DNA from: Hellea sp.
Lineage (GTDB): Bacteria; Pseudomonadota; Alphaproteobacteria; Caulobacterales; Maricaulaceae
Reading direction: 5' to 3'
Length of the DNA stretch: 32,115 bases
Assembly (NCBI GenBank): GCA_023300105.1
Contig: JALZWM010000147.1
Span: forward strand, 1 to 32,115
Each line of letters opens with the position of its first letter. Position 1 is the stretch's first letter. Of this stretch, positions 7,876 through 16,406 are shown piece by piece. Below the pieces are notes generated by a model, which was not told the DNA's origin, made no database searches, and saw only the letters and a program-made list of their open reading frames with translations. Both the position numbers and the translations under genes were made by a program.

Positions 7876-9300
7876 ATGATGAGTACATCATCGACGAACG
7901 AGCTTAAATTTCGCGATAGCGTTGACTTAATGTTTAATCGCGCCGCCAGTTTTATGGATATCTCTCCTAAACTCATTGAAAAGATACGCGTCTGTAACGC
8001 TACTTACACCGTACGTTTTGGGGTTAAACTTCGCGGAGAAGTCCACACATTTACCGGTTACCGCGCCGTCCATTCAGAACATAAAGAGCCCGTCAAAGGC
8101 GGCATTCGCTACTCGCTTGATGTGAACCAAGACGAAGTCGAAGCTCTCGCTGCCCTTATGACCTATAAAACAGCTCTTGTTGAAGTGCCTTATGGCGGCT
8201 CCAAAGGTGGTCTTTGTATTGACCCAAAAGCGTGGGACGAGGAGGAATTGGAACGTATTACAAGACGTTTCACGTTTGAGCTTGCCCGTCGCGACCTTAT
8301 CCATCCTTCATTAAATGTCCCTGCCCCTGATATGGGTACAGGCGAGCGCGAAATGGCGTGGATGATGGATGAATACCGCCGATTAAATAACACTAACATT
8401 GATAATATCGCCTGCGTCACAGGCAAGCCCGTTCATTTGGGCGGTATTGAAGGCCGTGTTGAAGCCACAGGGCGCGGCGTTCAATATGCGCTACAGGAAT
8501 TTTTTCGTCATAATGATGATAAGAAAAAAGCTAGCCTACGCGGTGAACTTGATGGCAAGAAAATCGTCATACAGGGCCTTGGAAATGTAGGCTATCATGC
8601 TGCAAAGTTCTTATCGGAGGAAGACGGCGCGAAAATTATTACGGTGATTGAACGTTTCGGCGTTGTGCGTAATCCCAAAGGTGTCAATATCGAAAAATTG
8701 AAGCAACATATGCTCTCAGGTGAACCGCTCGCTGACTTCCAAGGCGGAACAGTCACAAACCCTGACCCAACTGCCATTTGCGATGCATGTGATATTCTTA
8801 TCCCCGCAGCAATGGAAGCGGCAATCAATATGGATAACGCACATTCGATCAAAGCCAAAGTTATCGTCGAAGCCGCAAATGGCCCTGTCACGGCAAAGGC
8901 TGATAAAATTTTACGCGATAAAGGTGTTTTTATTATCCCGGATATGTATGCCAATGCAGGCGGCGTTACCGTCTCTTATTTTGAATGGGTCAAAAATATT
9001 GGCCACATCCGTTTCGGACGGTTACAACGCCGTAACCAAGAAGCTAAGAACCGTGAACTCATCGAGGCGCTTGAAACACAAGGTGGGTTAAAATTCACAA
9101 AGTCCTTTAAATCTGGCTTTATCGAAGGTGCAAATGAAATTGACCTCGTACGGGCAGGCCTCGATGATACGATGCGCGGAGCGTATGGTAACATAAAAGC
9201 CGCGTTGATAGCGAAACCAGAACTCGAAGATATGCGCACTGCAGCATTTTACGTGGCAATTTCCGATATCGCGTTACATTATAGAAGCATCGGTCTTTAA
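7876..9300 (+). CDS. Glu/Leu/Phe/Val dehydrogenase family, glutamate dehydrogenase
   Basis: This 474-residue enzyme is expected to interconvert glutamate and 2-oxoglutarate plus ammonium with NAD(P). PVKGGIRYS (about 72-80) and KTALVEVPYGGSKGG (98-112, catalytic Lys110) form the substrate site, and PAPDMGTGEREMAWMMDEY carries the conserved Asp. The C-terminal Rossmann domain starts with VIQGLGNVGYHAA, in the 230s. Length and motifs fit the hexameric bacterial GDH of Alphaproteobacteria. The Shine-Dalgarno AGGAG lies seven bases before the first of two consecutive ATGs (7876 and 7879). Cofactor preference cannot be settled by eye. The upstream region is shared with the divergent Gln-rich gene and holds the CtrA-like box, so cell-cycle control is possible. 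Confidence 0.93.
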   Translation: MMSTSSTNELKFRDSVDLMFNRAASFMDISPKLIEKIRVCNATYTVRFGVKLRGEVHTFTGYRAVHSEHKEPVKGGIRYSLDVNQDEVEALAALMTYKTALVEVPYGGSKGGLCIDPKAWDEEELERITRRFTFELARRDLIHPSLNVPAPDMGTGEREMAWMMDEYRRLNNTNIDNIACVTGKPVHLGGIEGRVEATGRGVQYALQEFFRHNDDKKKASLRGELDGKKIVIQGLGNVGYHAAKFLSEEDGAKIITVIERFGVVRNPKGVNIEKLKQHMLSGEPLADFQGGTVTNPDPTAICDACDILIPAAMEAAINMDNAHSIKAKVIVEAANGPVTAKADKILRDKGVFIIPDMYANAGGVTVSYFEWVKNIGHIRFGRLQRRNQEAKNRELIEALETQGGLKFTKSFKSGFIEGANEIDLVRAGLDDTMRGAYGNIKAALIAKPELEDMRTAAFYVAISDIALHYRSIGL

Positions 9301-9368
9301 CGCTAAGACGGGTTCTTAAAATCAATAATTTAAACACACAAGTCTGGCTTATCCTTTGCAATTCACCC

Positions 9369-9396
9369 TTGCTTTTTGGGGACTCCTCGCTATAGA
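9369..9396 (+). promoter_or_regulatory. Candidate sigma-70 promoter for rpmI-rplT
   Basis: TTGCTT at 9369-9374 and TATAGA at 9391-9396, separated by 16 bases, are a plausible -35/-10 pair. They place the transcription start near 9403 and leave a leader of about 105 bases before rpmI. The -35 box matches the consensus poorly, so this is a moderate call. Confidence 0.4.
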
Positions 9397-9402
9397 CCTT
9401 CA

Positions 9403-9486
9403 TCCCTTACTTGAGGGAGCAGCGTATTAGGCTAAAGGCATGCCTAAGCGCTCAAAAAGGCAGCTACCCATCTAGGTCTAGACGGG
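9403..9486 (+). promoter_or_regulatory. Hairpin-rich leader of the rpmI-rplT transcript
   Basis: Three stem-loops can be drawn in the presumed 5' leader: TCCCT/AGGGA at 9403-9418; a longer one at 9421-9452, in which AGCG pairs with CGCT and TTAGGC with GCCTAA around a nine-base loop; and CCC-TCTA/TAGA-GGG at 9467-9486 around GGTC. L20 represses its own operon through leader RNA in E. coli and Bacillus (established), so a similar role here is a reasonable inference. The structures were drawn by eye and no energy was computed. Confidence 0.4.
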
Positions 9487-9507
9487 CGGCATTATTAGGA
9501 GACCGAA

Positions 9508-9720
9508 ATGCCCAAAATGAAGACCAAGTCAGGCGCTAAAAAGCGTTTTAAACTGACCGCCAGCGGTAAGGTGAAAGCCGGACAAGCTGGAAAACAACAT
9601 GGTATGATCAAGCGTACCAATGACCAAATTCGTAAATTGCGCGGGACGACTGTCCTTTGTAAGCAAGATGCGAAAGTCATCAAGAAAAGCTACCTGCCCA
9701 ACGGCAGAAAAAAGAAATAG
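9508..9720 (+). CDS. rpmI: 50S ribosomal protein L35
   Basis: The 70-residue product starts [20 protein letters not shown], the L35 signature, and ends in a Lys-rich NGRKKK. It is a basic protein of the large ribosomal subunit. The Shine-Dalgarno TAGGAG is seven bases upstream of the ATG. It forms an operon with rplT, nine bases downstream. As is common in Alphaproteobacteria, infC is not adjacent. Confidence 0.98.
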   Translation: MPKMKTKSGAKKRFKLTASGKVKAGQAGKQHGMIKRTNDQIRKLRGTTVLCKQDAKVIKKSYLPNGRKKK

Positions 9721-9729
9721 GAGCGAGTT

Positions 9730-10107
9730 ATGTCACGTGTAAAACGCGGTGTCACCAAGCACGCCCGCCACAAAAAAATTATCGATGCAGCCAAGGGTTA
9801 CCGCGGCCGTCGTAAGAATACATTCCGTATTGCAAACCAAGCCGTCGAGAAGGCTGGTCAATATGCTTATATTGGTCGTAAACTAAAGAAACGCCAATTC
9901 CGCGCTCTTTGGATTCAGCGTATTAACGCTGCGGCTCGTCTTCATGGCATGACTTATGGACGTTTCATGGATGGCCTCAATAAAGCTGGTATTAGCTTGG
10001 ATCGTAAGGTTCTTGCGGATATGGCTGGTAACGAGCCAGAAGCTTTTAAAGCGCTTGTCGAAACAGCTAAAAAACACGCCTCAGCGCCGCATACTGTTAA
10101 AGCTTAA
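9730..10107 (+). CDS. rplT: 50S ribosomal protein L20
   Basis: This is a 125-residue protein of typical L20 length. It starts [20 protein letters not shown] and continues with [14 protein letters not shown] and [13 protein letters not shown], all L20 hallmarks. L20 binds 23S rRNA early in large-subunit assembly and represses its own operon in several bacteria. The spacer after rpmI carries TAGGAGCGAGTT, with the GGAG Shine-Dalgarno immediately after the rpmI stop codon. A terminator follows at 10127-10155. Confidence 0.98.
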   Translation: MSRVKRGVTKHARHKKIIDAAKGYRGRRKNTFRIANQAVEKAGQYAYIGRKLKKRQFRALWIQRINAAARLHGMTYGRFMDGLNKAGISLDRKVLADMAGNEPEAFKALVETAKKHASAPHTVKA

Positions 10108-10126
10108 GATTTCCAAAATAATTTAA

Positions 10127-10155
10127 ATGGCTCCTTTTTAAGGGGCTATTTTTTT
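10127..10155 (+). terminator. Intrinsic terminator of rpmI-rplT
   Basis: ATGGCTCCTT pairs with AAGGGGCTAT (two G-U pairs) around a short T loop and is followed by an uninterrupted run of seven Ts ending at 10155, twenty bases past the rplT stop. Confidence 0.8.
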
Positions 10156-10253
10156 GTTTAAAAATAAGACTCGTTTTTCATGAAAAGTTCTCTGTTGCAC
10201 GAGTTTCAATTATTCACGACCTTTATAAAGATCATGATTATAAAAACTAATAT

Positions 10254-10976
10254 TTACCGCTTTACCGCATAAAGTAGGTATTCATGATTACCTGAGCCCC
10301 CTTTAATGGGAGAGTCGCAGACGCCTTTAATGAGCCATCCTTGGGCTATAACCCAATCAGATACATTCTTTAAGGCTTGCTCCGACAGCGCTTCCGATTT
10401 CACCAAACCACCCTTCCCTATGCCAGTTTTCCCGACTTCAAATTGTGGTTTGACCAAGGTGATAAGCTCTGAGCCTGAAGCCGCGAGTTTCAACGGAATG
10501 TCCAAAACTTTTATCGCCGAAATAAAGCTTGCATCGCAGACAATGAGTTCTGGATATTTACCAAAATCCGCAGGGTCTAGGCTACGCGCATCTCGGGATT
10601 CCATTGAAACGATTTCAGGGATAGTTTTTAGTTTAGAATGCAACTGGCTATGGCCAACATCCACGGCATAAATTTTAGAACCCCCGCCCTGAAGCAATAC
10701 ATCAGAAAACCCGCCTGTTGACGCCCCGACATCGAGACATGTTTTACCCATTGGATTAACGCCAAACTCAGTCAATGCATGAGCCAGTTTAACGCCGCCG
10801 CGCGACACCCACGGATGTTCGTCAGTGGCCTCAATCGTTGCACCACCGGCAATTTTATCTGATGGTTTTTTGAGGGGTTTTCCGTCAACCTTAACGAGGC
10901 CCGCTTTTATCGCCGCCTGCGCCCGTGCACGGGATTCGTAGAACCCTTGCGCAGTGAGGTAAAGGTCAGCGCGCAC
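10254..10976 (-). CDS. tlyA: TlyA family rRNA (cytidine-2'-O)-methyltransferase
   Basis: This 240-residue protein has an N-terminal S4 RNA-binding domain (about 1-60: RADLYLTAQGFYESRARAQ, then IKAGLVKVDGK). An FtsJ-like Rossmann methyltransferase follows, with the SAM motif CLDVGASTGGFSDVLLQGG at about 80-98. KPQFEVGK and GGSGNHEYL near the end are typical. TlyA proteins methylate cytidine 2'-OH in 16S and/or 23S rRNA; the bacterial short and long types differ in targets, and the type here is not assigned. The start codon is GTG at 10974-10976, lying immediately after the dxs stop, so the two genes are translationally close. It is the last gene of the histidine phosphatase-xseB-ispA-dxs-tlyA run, an arrangement seen widely in Alphaproteobacteria. 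Confidence 0.92.
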   Translation of the reverse strand: MRADLYLTAQGFYESRARAQAAIKAGLVKVDGKPLKKPSDKIAGGATIEATDEHPWVSRGGVKLAHALTEFGVNPMGKTCLDVGASTGGFSDVLLQGGGSKIYAVDVGHSQLHSKLKTIPEIVSMESRDARSLDPADFGKYPELIVCDASFISAIKVLDIPLKLAASGSELITLVKPQFEVGKTGIGKGGLVKSEALSEQALKNVSDWVIAQGWLIKGVCDSPIKGGSGNHEYLLYAVKR

Positions 10977-10978
10977 GT

Positions 10979-12889
10979 CTAGGCGCGGAAGGCGTGTTCT
11001 GACAATTCTTGGCCGAGCACCTTAAAGACCGTTTCAACAATGCTATCGGCATCAAGGCCTGCTTGCTTATACATGTTGGCAGGTGTGTCTTGATCAATGA
11101 ATGTATCAGGCAAAGTCATAGTCCGTATTTTAAGCCCGCGGTCAAGGCGTCCCATATCTGAGAGCGCATGGAGAACAAAAGCGCCAAAGCCACCAACGGA
11201 GCCTTCTTCGATTGTGATTAAAACTTGGTGGTTATCTGCCAATTGTTTGACGAGGTCATGGTCGAGAGGTTTCGCAAAACGCGCATCCGCAACCGTCGCA
11301 GACAGGCCAAGTGTTTCAAGTTGCTGCGCGGCCATCATGGCTTCGCCGAGACGCGTACCATAAGAGAGCAGCGCGACTTGTGTGCCTTCTTTAAGAATAC
11401 GTCCCTTACCAATTTCAAGGACTTCAGGCTTTTCTGGAATTTCAATACCCGTGGCTTCACCTCGTGCATAGCGAAATCCCATAGGGCCTTCATTATAAGC
11501 CACAGAGGTCGCCACCATACGTGCAAGATCAGCTTCATCAGCCGCTGCCATCAAGACCATGTTTGGAAGACAGCCCATAAAGGCGATATCAAAAGCGCCC
11601 GCGTGTGTTGGGCCGTCCGCGCCGACAAGACCCGCGCGGTCCATCGCAAAGCGAACAGGCAGGTTTTGAATACAGACATCATGAACCACTTGGTCATAGC
11701 CGCGTTGTAGGAAGGTCGAATAAATCGCAGCAAAGGGTTTAAATCCGTCCGCAGCAAGGCCTGCCGCAAATGTCACAGCATGTTGCTCCGCTATGCCGAC
11801 ATCGAACATGCGGTCAGGGAAAGCCTCGCCAAAGATCTTCATGCCAGTTCCGCCTGGCATTGCCGCCGTTATGCCAACAATTTTATCATCCTTAGCGGCT
11901 TGTTTAGCAAGCTGTTGCCCAAAGACAGACGTATAGCTTGGCGCATTAGGAATGGATTTACTTTGCTCGCCAGTAACAACATTGAACTTTGACACGCCGT
12001 GATATTTATCAGCTGAATTTTCAGCAGGTGCGTAACCTTTACCTTTTTGCGTTACGACATGAAGCAGCACAGGGCCATCTTTCATTTTCTTTACATTTTC
12101 AAGCACGGGAACAAGCGCGTCAAGATCATGGCCATCAACAGGGCCAACATAATAAAAGCCAAGCTCCTCGAACCATGTGCCGCCCATGAACATACCGCGT
12201 GTATATTCTTCAGTTTTTCTAGCCGTGGATTTAATCGGGCGCGGCGCGTCTTTGACAACAGATTTCGCCATGCCGCGCAGAGCTTGATAACCGCCTGAGC
12301 TGACCATTTTAGAGAGCATATGACTCATCGCGCCAACAGGCGGTGCAATCGACATATCATTATCATTGAGAATAACGATTTGGCGCGAGTCAGTTGCGCC
12401 TGCATTATTCATGGCTTCATAGGCCATACCCGCCGTAATAGACCCATCGCCAATAACTGAAATAACGTGACCTTCTTTGCCCGCGAGATCGCGTGCTGTA
12501 GCAAAACCCATACCTGCTGAAATGGAGGTTGAACTATGAGCCGCGCCAAAGGGGTCATATTCAGATTCCGCGCGTTTCGTAAATCCAGAAAGCCCGCCAC
12601 CTTTGCGGATCGTGCGCATACGCTCGCGGCGGCCTGTTAAAACCTTATGAGGGTAACATTGATGTCCAACATCCCAAATCAGCTTATCGTCAGGCGTATT
12701 AAACACATGATGGATAGCGACAGTTAACTCAACAACACCAAGCCCAGCGCCCAAATGTCCACCCGTCACAGACACGGCATCAATGACTTCGGTCCGTACT
12801 TCGTCTGCAAGCTGCTTGATTTGCTCGCGGGTAAAATCACGTGTATCCGCAGGGATATTAACCGTGTCTAAAAGAGGCGTGTTTACCAT
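10979..12889 (-). CDS. dxs: 1-deoxy-D-xylulose-5-phosphate synthase
   Basis: This 636-residue enzyme condenses pyruvate and glyceraldehyde 3-phosphate with thiamine diphosphate, the first committed step of the MEP isoprenoid pathway; DXP also feeds thiamine and pyridoxal synthesis. The TPP/Mg motif begins [16 protein letters not shown] (about 147-162), [10 protein letters not shown] holds a conserved active-site His, and the central Pyr domain contains [19 protein letters not shown]. The length is that of normal bacterial Dxs. The start is ATG at 12887-12889 with only a weak AAAGAG upstream; the gap to ispA is 63 bases. It is co-directional with ispA and tlyA, so it probably shares the operon. 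Confidence 0.98.
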   Translation of the reverse strand: MVNTPLLDTVNIPADTRDFTREQIKQLADEVRTEVIDAVSVTGGHLGAGLGVVELTVAIHHVFNTPDDKLIWDVGHQCYPHKVLTGRRERMRTIRKGGGLSGFTKRAESEYDPFGAAHSSTSISAGMGFATARDLAGKEGHVISVIGDGSITAGMAYEAMNNAGATDSRQIVILNDNDMSIAPPVGAMSHMLSKMVSSGGYQALRGMAKSVVKDAPRPIKSTARKTEEYTRGMFMGGTWFEELGFYYVGPVDGHDLDALVPVLENVKKMKDGPVLLHVVTQKGKGYAPAENSADKYHGVSKFNVVTGEQSKSIPNAPSYTSVFGQQLAKQAAKDDKIVGITAAMPGGTGMKIFGEAFPDRMFDVGIAEQHAVTFAAGLAADGFKPFAAIYSTFLQRGYDQVVHDVCIQNLPVRFAMDRAGLVGADGPTHAGAFDIAFMGCLPNMVLMAAADEADLARMVATSVAYNEGPMGFRYARGEATGIEIPEKPEVLEIGKGRILKEGTQVALLSYGTRLGEAMMAAQQLETLGLSATVADARFAKPLDHDLVKQLADNHQVLITIEEGSVGGFGAFVLHALSDMGRLDRGLKIRTMTLPDTFIDQDTPANMYKQAGLDADSIVETVFKVLGQELSEHAFRA

Positions 12890-12952
12890 GCGTTTTGTTC
12901 TCTTTCTATATCCCCAGTTACCAAAACTGATTAACCAAGGTTGATTTGGTCT

Positions 12953-13843
12953 TTAATGCGACCGATGCAAGACAAAATCAACTGTATCACACAGAGTTTG
13001 TCCATCTTTTCCAAAAGGCTTAAGGTAACCTTTTGCCCTAGCCCCTAAATAGGCGGCTTTTTCTCTCGCTCCTTCAAGGCCCAAGATAGATACAAATGTG
13101 GCTTTCCCAAGGTTTTCATCTTTACCAACCGCTTTTCCAACAAGTTCAGCATCGCCTTCAACATCCAAAATATCATCTTTGATTTGAAAGGCGAGGCCCA
13201 TATCACGTGCGTAGTTCTTGAGGCTGTCATGTTGCGCTATGGACGCACCGCCCAACGATGCGCCAGCACTCACGGAATATTCAATTAAAGCTCCCGTCTT
13301 TAGTTCTTGAAGCTGCGTAATCAGCGCTTCATCACGGTCAGTCTCGGATACAGAGATATCAATAACCTGTCCACCAATCATCCCGTGCGCCCCGCCTGCT
13401 TTTGCGAGACCAGAAATAAGGCCTAGGCGAACATTGGCGTCACTATGCACAGCGTCCATCGCTAAAAGCTCAAAAGCATGTGTTAATAATCCATCGCCCG
13501 CTAAAACCGCCATGGCTTCATCATAGGCTTTGTGGACGGTTGGTTTTCCGCGCCTCACATCGTCATCATCCATACAGGGCAAGTCATCGTGAACGAGCGA
13601 ATAAACATGCAAGCATTCCAAGGCCGCAGCCGCAATAAAAACGCCCTCAGTTTCATTCCCTAGCATCCGTGCAGTCTCGACCATCAAGAACGGGCGTAAG
13701 CGTTTACCGCCCCCTAGGGCCGCGTAACGCATGGCTTCCATTATAACGGATTGATGTCCCGCAGGTTCAGGAAGCTGCGCCGCAAGAACCGTTTCCATCT
13801 GTTTGGCAACAGACGTTAATTGAATTGAGAAATCAGACGTCAT
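12953..13843 (-). CDS. ispA: Farnesyl/geranyl diphosphate synthase
   Basis: This 296-residue trans-prenyltransferase has both Asp-rich motifs: the first in LVHDDLPCMDDDDVRRGK (about 83-100) and the second in FQIKDDILDVEGDAE (about 220-235). GGGKRLRP (about 44-51) binds the diphosphate of IPP. The first motif has two residues between the Asp pairs plus a CM insertion, typical of bacterial type II FPP synthases, so farnesyl diphosphate is the likely product. I chose the ATG at 13841-13843; an upstream in-frame TTG at 13864 would add seven residues but lacks support. It sits between xseB (30 bases upstream) and dxs, so isoprenoid precursor supply is grouped. Confidence 0.95.
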   Translation of the reverse strand: MTSDFSIQLTSVAKQMETVLAAQLPEPAGHQSVIMEAMRYAALGGGKRLRPFLMVETARMLGNETEGVFIAAAALECLHVYSLVHDDLPCMDDDDVRRGKPTVHKAYDEAMAVLAGDGLLTHAFELLAMDAVHSDANVRLGLISGLAKAGGAHGMIGGQVIDISVSETDRDEALITQLQELKTGALIEYSVSAGASLGGASIAQHDSLKNYARDMGLAFQIKDDILDVEGDAELVGKAVGKDENLGKATFVSILGLEGAREKAAYLGARAKGYLKPFGKDGQTLCDTVDFVLHRSH

Positions 13844-13873
13844 TAAATCACCAGAAATAAGCAAGCAAAAGAC

Positions 13874-14113
13874 TTACGCGGCATCAAAGGGTTCTGTTGC
13901 AGTATTTCCTTTACCGTGGAGGACTATTTTATCCACTTTCATTTGTGCATCTTTTAACTTGCCTTCGCAATGCGCTTTTAATGTCGCGCCGCGTTGATAA
14001 ATCGTAATGCTCTCTTCGAGAGGCGCGTCGCCGCGCTCTAACTTTTCTACAATGCCTTCTAGCTCACGCAAGGCATCTTCGAAGCTCATATCTTTAATTG
14101 CGGCAGCAGCCAT
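13874..14113 (-). CDS. xseB: Exodeoxyribonuclease VII small subunit
   Basis: This 79-residue protein contains the XseB signature MSFEDALRELEGIVEKLERG, then APLEESITIYQRGATLKAHC. Several XseB subunits bind one XseA to form exonuclease VII, which degrades single-stranded DNA from both ends. XseA is not in the window. The ATG at 14111-14113 has a GGAGAA Shine-Dalgarno. It lies 14 bases after the histidine phosphatase stop and 30 bases before ispA, in the common xseB-ispA-dxs order. Confidence 0.95.
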   Translation of the reverse strand: MAAAAIKDMSFEDALRELEGIVEKLERGDAPLEESITIYQRGATLKAHCEGKLKDAQMKVDKIVLHGKGNTATEPFDAA

Positions 14114-14127
14114 TTTGTTCTCCGTAG

Positions 14128-14715
14128 CTATTTTGCTATATAATTTGAAGGCCGTTCAAGGCGGCGGTGACTCCAATGCAAGTCGCCATTTTGAGACTTA
14201 CATTTCCAACCGCGCTTCATGAGAGAGCCTTTAAGCATTCTATTAAACCAGCCATGGCCAGAAACATAAATAATTTTACCATCTTTTGCATGGTCAGCCA
14301 AGACATCGCACATCGCATTTGCACGGGCGCGGGCGTCGCCATGGGACTCCATCCCATCAGACCAACCACAATACCAAACAATCCGTGACCACGTCCCCCA
14401 ACTTTTCGGTCGAATTTTTAAAGGTCCTAAATATGGTGACGGCAAAGCCGCTTCGATTAATTCATCATATGTAAAATCAGGCGCACGGCCCGACGCAAGT
14501 TCAGCTGATTCTATAGCGCGGCGTAGGGAGCTGGAAATAACGACGTCAGCTTTCATCGTCCAAGTTTTGAGGCGTTTCGGTATTTTTTGCTCAGCTTCAA
14601 GACCGCCCTTATCATACTCTTTCCACCAGAGGCGGTACTCCCGCCACGTTAGCTTGACCTTGCGCGAAAGCGCGGGTTTGCCATGCCGGGCAATTATAAT
14701 GGTATCTATGCTCAT
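14128..14715 (-). CDS. Histidine phosphatase superfamily protein
   Basis: This 195-residue protein starts with IIIARHGKP, the RHG motif with the phospho-accepting His (about residue 11). SSSLRRAIESAE supplies the second conserved Arg, the acidic residue lies in DELIEAALPSP, and SGHGWFNRML holds the second catalytic His. This is the phosphoglycerate-mutase-like histidine phosphatase fold. Substrate cannot be predicted; the Trp-rich middle (WREYRLWWKEY, WSRIVWYCGW) suggests membrane or peptide proximity only loosely. It is 14 bases upstream of xseB and probably leads that operon. No signal peptide is seen. Confidence 0.88.
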   Translation of the reverse strand: MSIDTIIIARHGKPALSRKVKLTWREYRLWWKEYDKGGLEAEQKIPKRLKTWTMKADVVISSSLRRAIESAELASGRAPDFTYDELIEAALPSPYLGPLKIRPKSWGTWSRIVWYCGWSDGMESHGDARARANAMCDVLADHAKDGKIIYVSGHGWFNRMLKGSLMKRGWKCKSQNGDLHWSHRRLERPSNYIAK

Positions 14716-14859
14716 TGCGACGCGCTTTTGCCCTTAAATGATAAGCTATGTCTATAGGTTATCTTTTCAAATATTCGTCACTCTATTTTATTTACGAGCG
14801 ATTACCTTTTGAACGCAGGCTAATTAATCATCCCTGATACAAAGTGGATTCTCTGAGAC

Positions 14860-15546
14860 TTAAAGTTTTTTAAAAAACCGTCTTGGCGGGCAGAAGAACT
14901 CTTCGTCATCACAACAGGGCTTTGTTTGAACTAAAACACGCTTGGCTTCCCCGCGGATACTCTCGACTGGTACATAGCCAACGCCCCTGCTCGATTGAGA
15001 TATCCGACTATCCGTAGAATTGTCTCGGTTATCCCCCATCACAAAAACATGGCCTTCGGGCACATTAAAAATTTTCGTGTTGTCGAAGCCACTATCATCC
15101 GTTGTTTCGAAAATTAAGAAAGGTCGAGTTTTCTGATCGAATTTCTCTTCATAAATTTTTACAGCAATCGGCCGTCCAAACTGCTGCACCTTAACTTCAT
15201 CTTGCATCTGTCTTTCGATGATTGTCCCATTCAGATATAGCCTGCCTTTACGTATTTCGACCGTGTCTCCCGACAGGCCAATAACGCGCTTGATAAAGGC
15301 TAATTTCATTTTTCCATTTTTGAATACAACAATATCTCCGCGCGAAGGGGTTTTTTGACGCGAAAATGTGTACGCTAAATTAGAAACATACACATAGTCA
15401 CCCGTATTTAAAGCCGGAGCCATAGAGTCACTAGGAATTTTGGAAAGTCCACCAACAGGTCGTAACATCAGGATAAACAAAAAAACATTACATATGCCAA
15501 GCGTGATGGCAAAACCTATAAAACCTTTGAGCAATACTAACTTCAT
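14860..15546 (-). CDS. Signal peptidase I, second of a tandem pair
   Basis: This 228-residue type I signal peptidase has one N-terminal membrane helix (about 7-28), the catalytic serine box KIPSDSM (Ser41) and the catalytic lysine box FIKRVIGLSGD (Lys86), plus GHVFVMGDNRDNSTDSR (box E). SPases I cleave signal peptides of exported preproteins on the periplasmic side of the inner membrane. The C-terminus is unusual, with CCDDEEFFC followed by a basic tail. The ATG lies directly against the stop of the upstream copy (15547-15549), so the pair is translated together. Both copies are intact but clearly diverged, so they may have split substrates. Confidence 0.93.
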   Translation of the reverse strand: MKLVLLKGFIGFAITLGICNVFLFILMLRPVGGLSKIPSDSMAPALNTGDYVYVSNLAYTFSRQKTPSRGDIVVFKNGKMKLAFIKRVIGLSGDTVEIRKGRLYLNGTIIERQMQDEVKVQQFGRPIAVKIYEEKFDQKTRPFLIFETTDDSGFDNTKIFNVPEGHVFVMGDNRDNSTDSRISQSSRGVGYVPVESIRGEAKRVLVQTKPCCDDEEFFCPPRRFFKKL

Positions 15547-16332
15547 CTAGAGTTTTAACATAATGCGGCGCTTTGCGGGACAACGGAACTCATGTCCTTT
15601 ATTATCGATTTCTTTGGCGCAACGTTTAAACGAGAACATCATAAATTCAGCACGGCCAATCAAATGGGTTAGCGGAACAAACCCTGGCCCCTTATCGTCG
15701 CGGCTATCCGTTGAATTATCGCGATTATCCCCCATAAAAAAAACAGTTTCAGCGGGCATGATGAATTCTTTGGTATTATCTAAATGGCCCGTGTCTGTTT
15801 GTTCATAAATTAAATGGCTATTTTCTTCATCCGGCCATTGTTCACTATAAACATCGACTCCTTCCACATTGCCCCGATGCTCACGATATAGGAAATTATC
15901 AATTGGGTCTCGCGGGATTATAATATCATTTATAAATAACCGCCCACGGTACACTCTGATTTTATCTCCAGGCAGCCCCACCACGCGTTTAATCATAACC
16001 AAGTCGTTTTTAGGGTGACGGAATACGGCGACATCACCGCGCTCGGGCAGCTTGGATAATATTTTTCCTTCTTTCAAAAATGGTAATTTATGCAGGCCAA
16101 AGGGTGGGGAATGCCGTGAAAATCCATAAGCATATTTTGAGACATATAAATGATCGCCCACTTCTAAGGTTGGCAACATAGACTCTGAGGGTATTTTATA
16201 ATGGCCCCAAACAAAGGTCAAAAAGGTAAGCATAAAACAGGCTAATACAGCGAAAAACTTCACCTCAGACCATATGCGGCTGCTCAAACTAAGTTTAGCT
16301 TCAGGTTCAATATCAGATTTCTTTTTATCCAT
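15547..16332 (-). CDS. lepB: Signal peptidase I, first of a tandem pair
   Basis: This 261-residue signal peptidase I has a cytoplasmic N-terminus of about 22 residues and one membrane helix (about 24-43). The nucleophile is in KIPSESM (Ser51), the general base in MIKRVVGLPGD (Lys115), and MGDNRDNSTDSR is the conserved box. The PPFGLHKLPF insertion and longer N-terminus make it look like the usual alphaproteobacterial LepB, so I assign the symbol to this copy; that choice is an inference. It is divergent from the YceI lipoprotein gene, itself an SPase II substrate. The ATG is at 16330-16332. Confidence 0.93.
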   Translation of the reverse strand: MDKKKSDIEPEAKLSLSSRIWSEVKFFAVLACFMLTFLTFVWGHYKIPSESMLPTLEVGDHLYVSKYAYGFSRHSPPFGLHKLPFLKEGKILSKLPERGDVAVFRHPKNDLVMIKRVVGLPGDKIRVYRGRLFINDIIIPRDPIDNFLYREHRGNVEGVDVYSEQWPDEENSHLIYEQTDTGHLDNTKEFIMPAETVFFMGDNRDNSTDSRDDKGPGFVPLTHLIGRAEFMMFSFKRCAKEIDNKGHEFRCPAKRRIMLKL

Positions 16333-16406
16333 AATGCGCCAATGCCGCGATATGCAGGCTTTATCAAGTCTTTCATTCTTTAAATTTGGACAGTATTGTG
16401 CCCCGT

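Noticed and set aside
8595-8954. 119-codon open frame opposite glutamate dehydrogenase
   Set aside because: It is antisense to a conserved gene, with composition of a reverse-complement frame.
11225-11710. 161-codon open frame opposite dxs
   Set aside because: It is antisense to a well-conserved dxs; its translation is Arg/His/Cys-rich with no motif, typical of a shadow frame.
14716-14859. Gap between the second signal peptidase and the histidine phosphatase
   Set aside because: It is AT-rich and presumably holds the promoter of the histidine phosphatase operon, but I found no convincing boxes, gene or hairpin.
16386-16406. In-frame TTG extension and a TATTGT that could make the YceI gene leaderless
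   Set aside because: No matching -35 box is found, and the ATG at 16407 already opens the lipoprotein signal.
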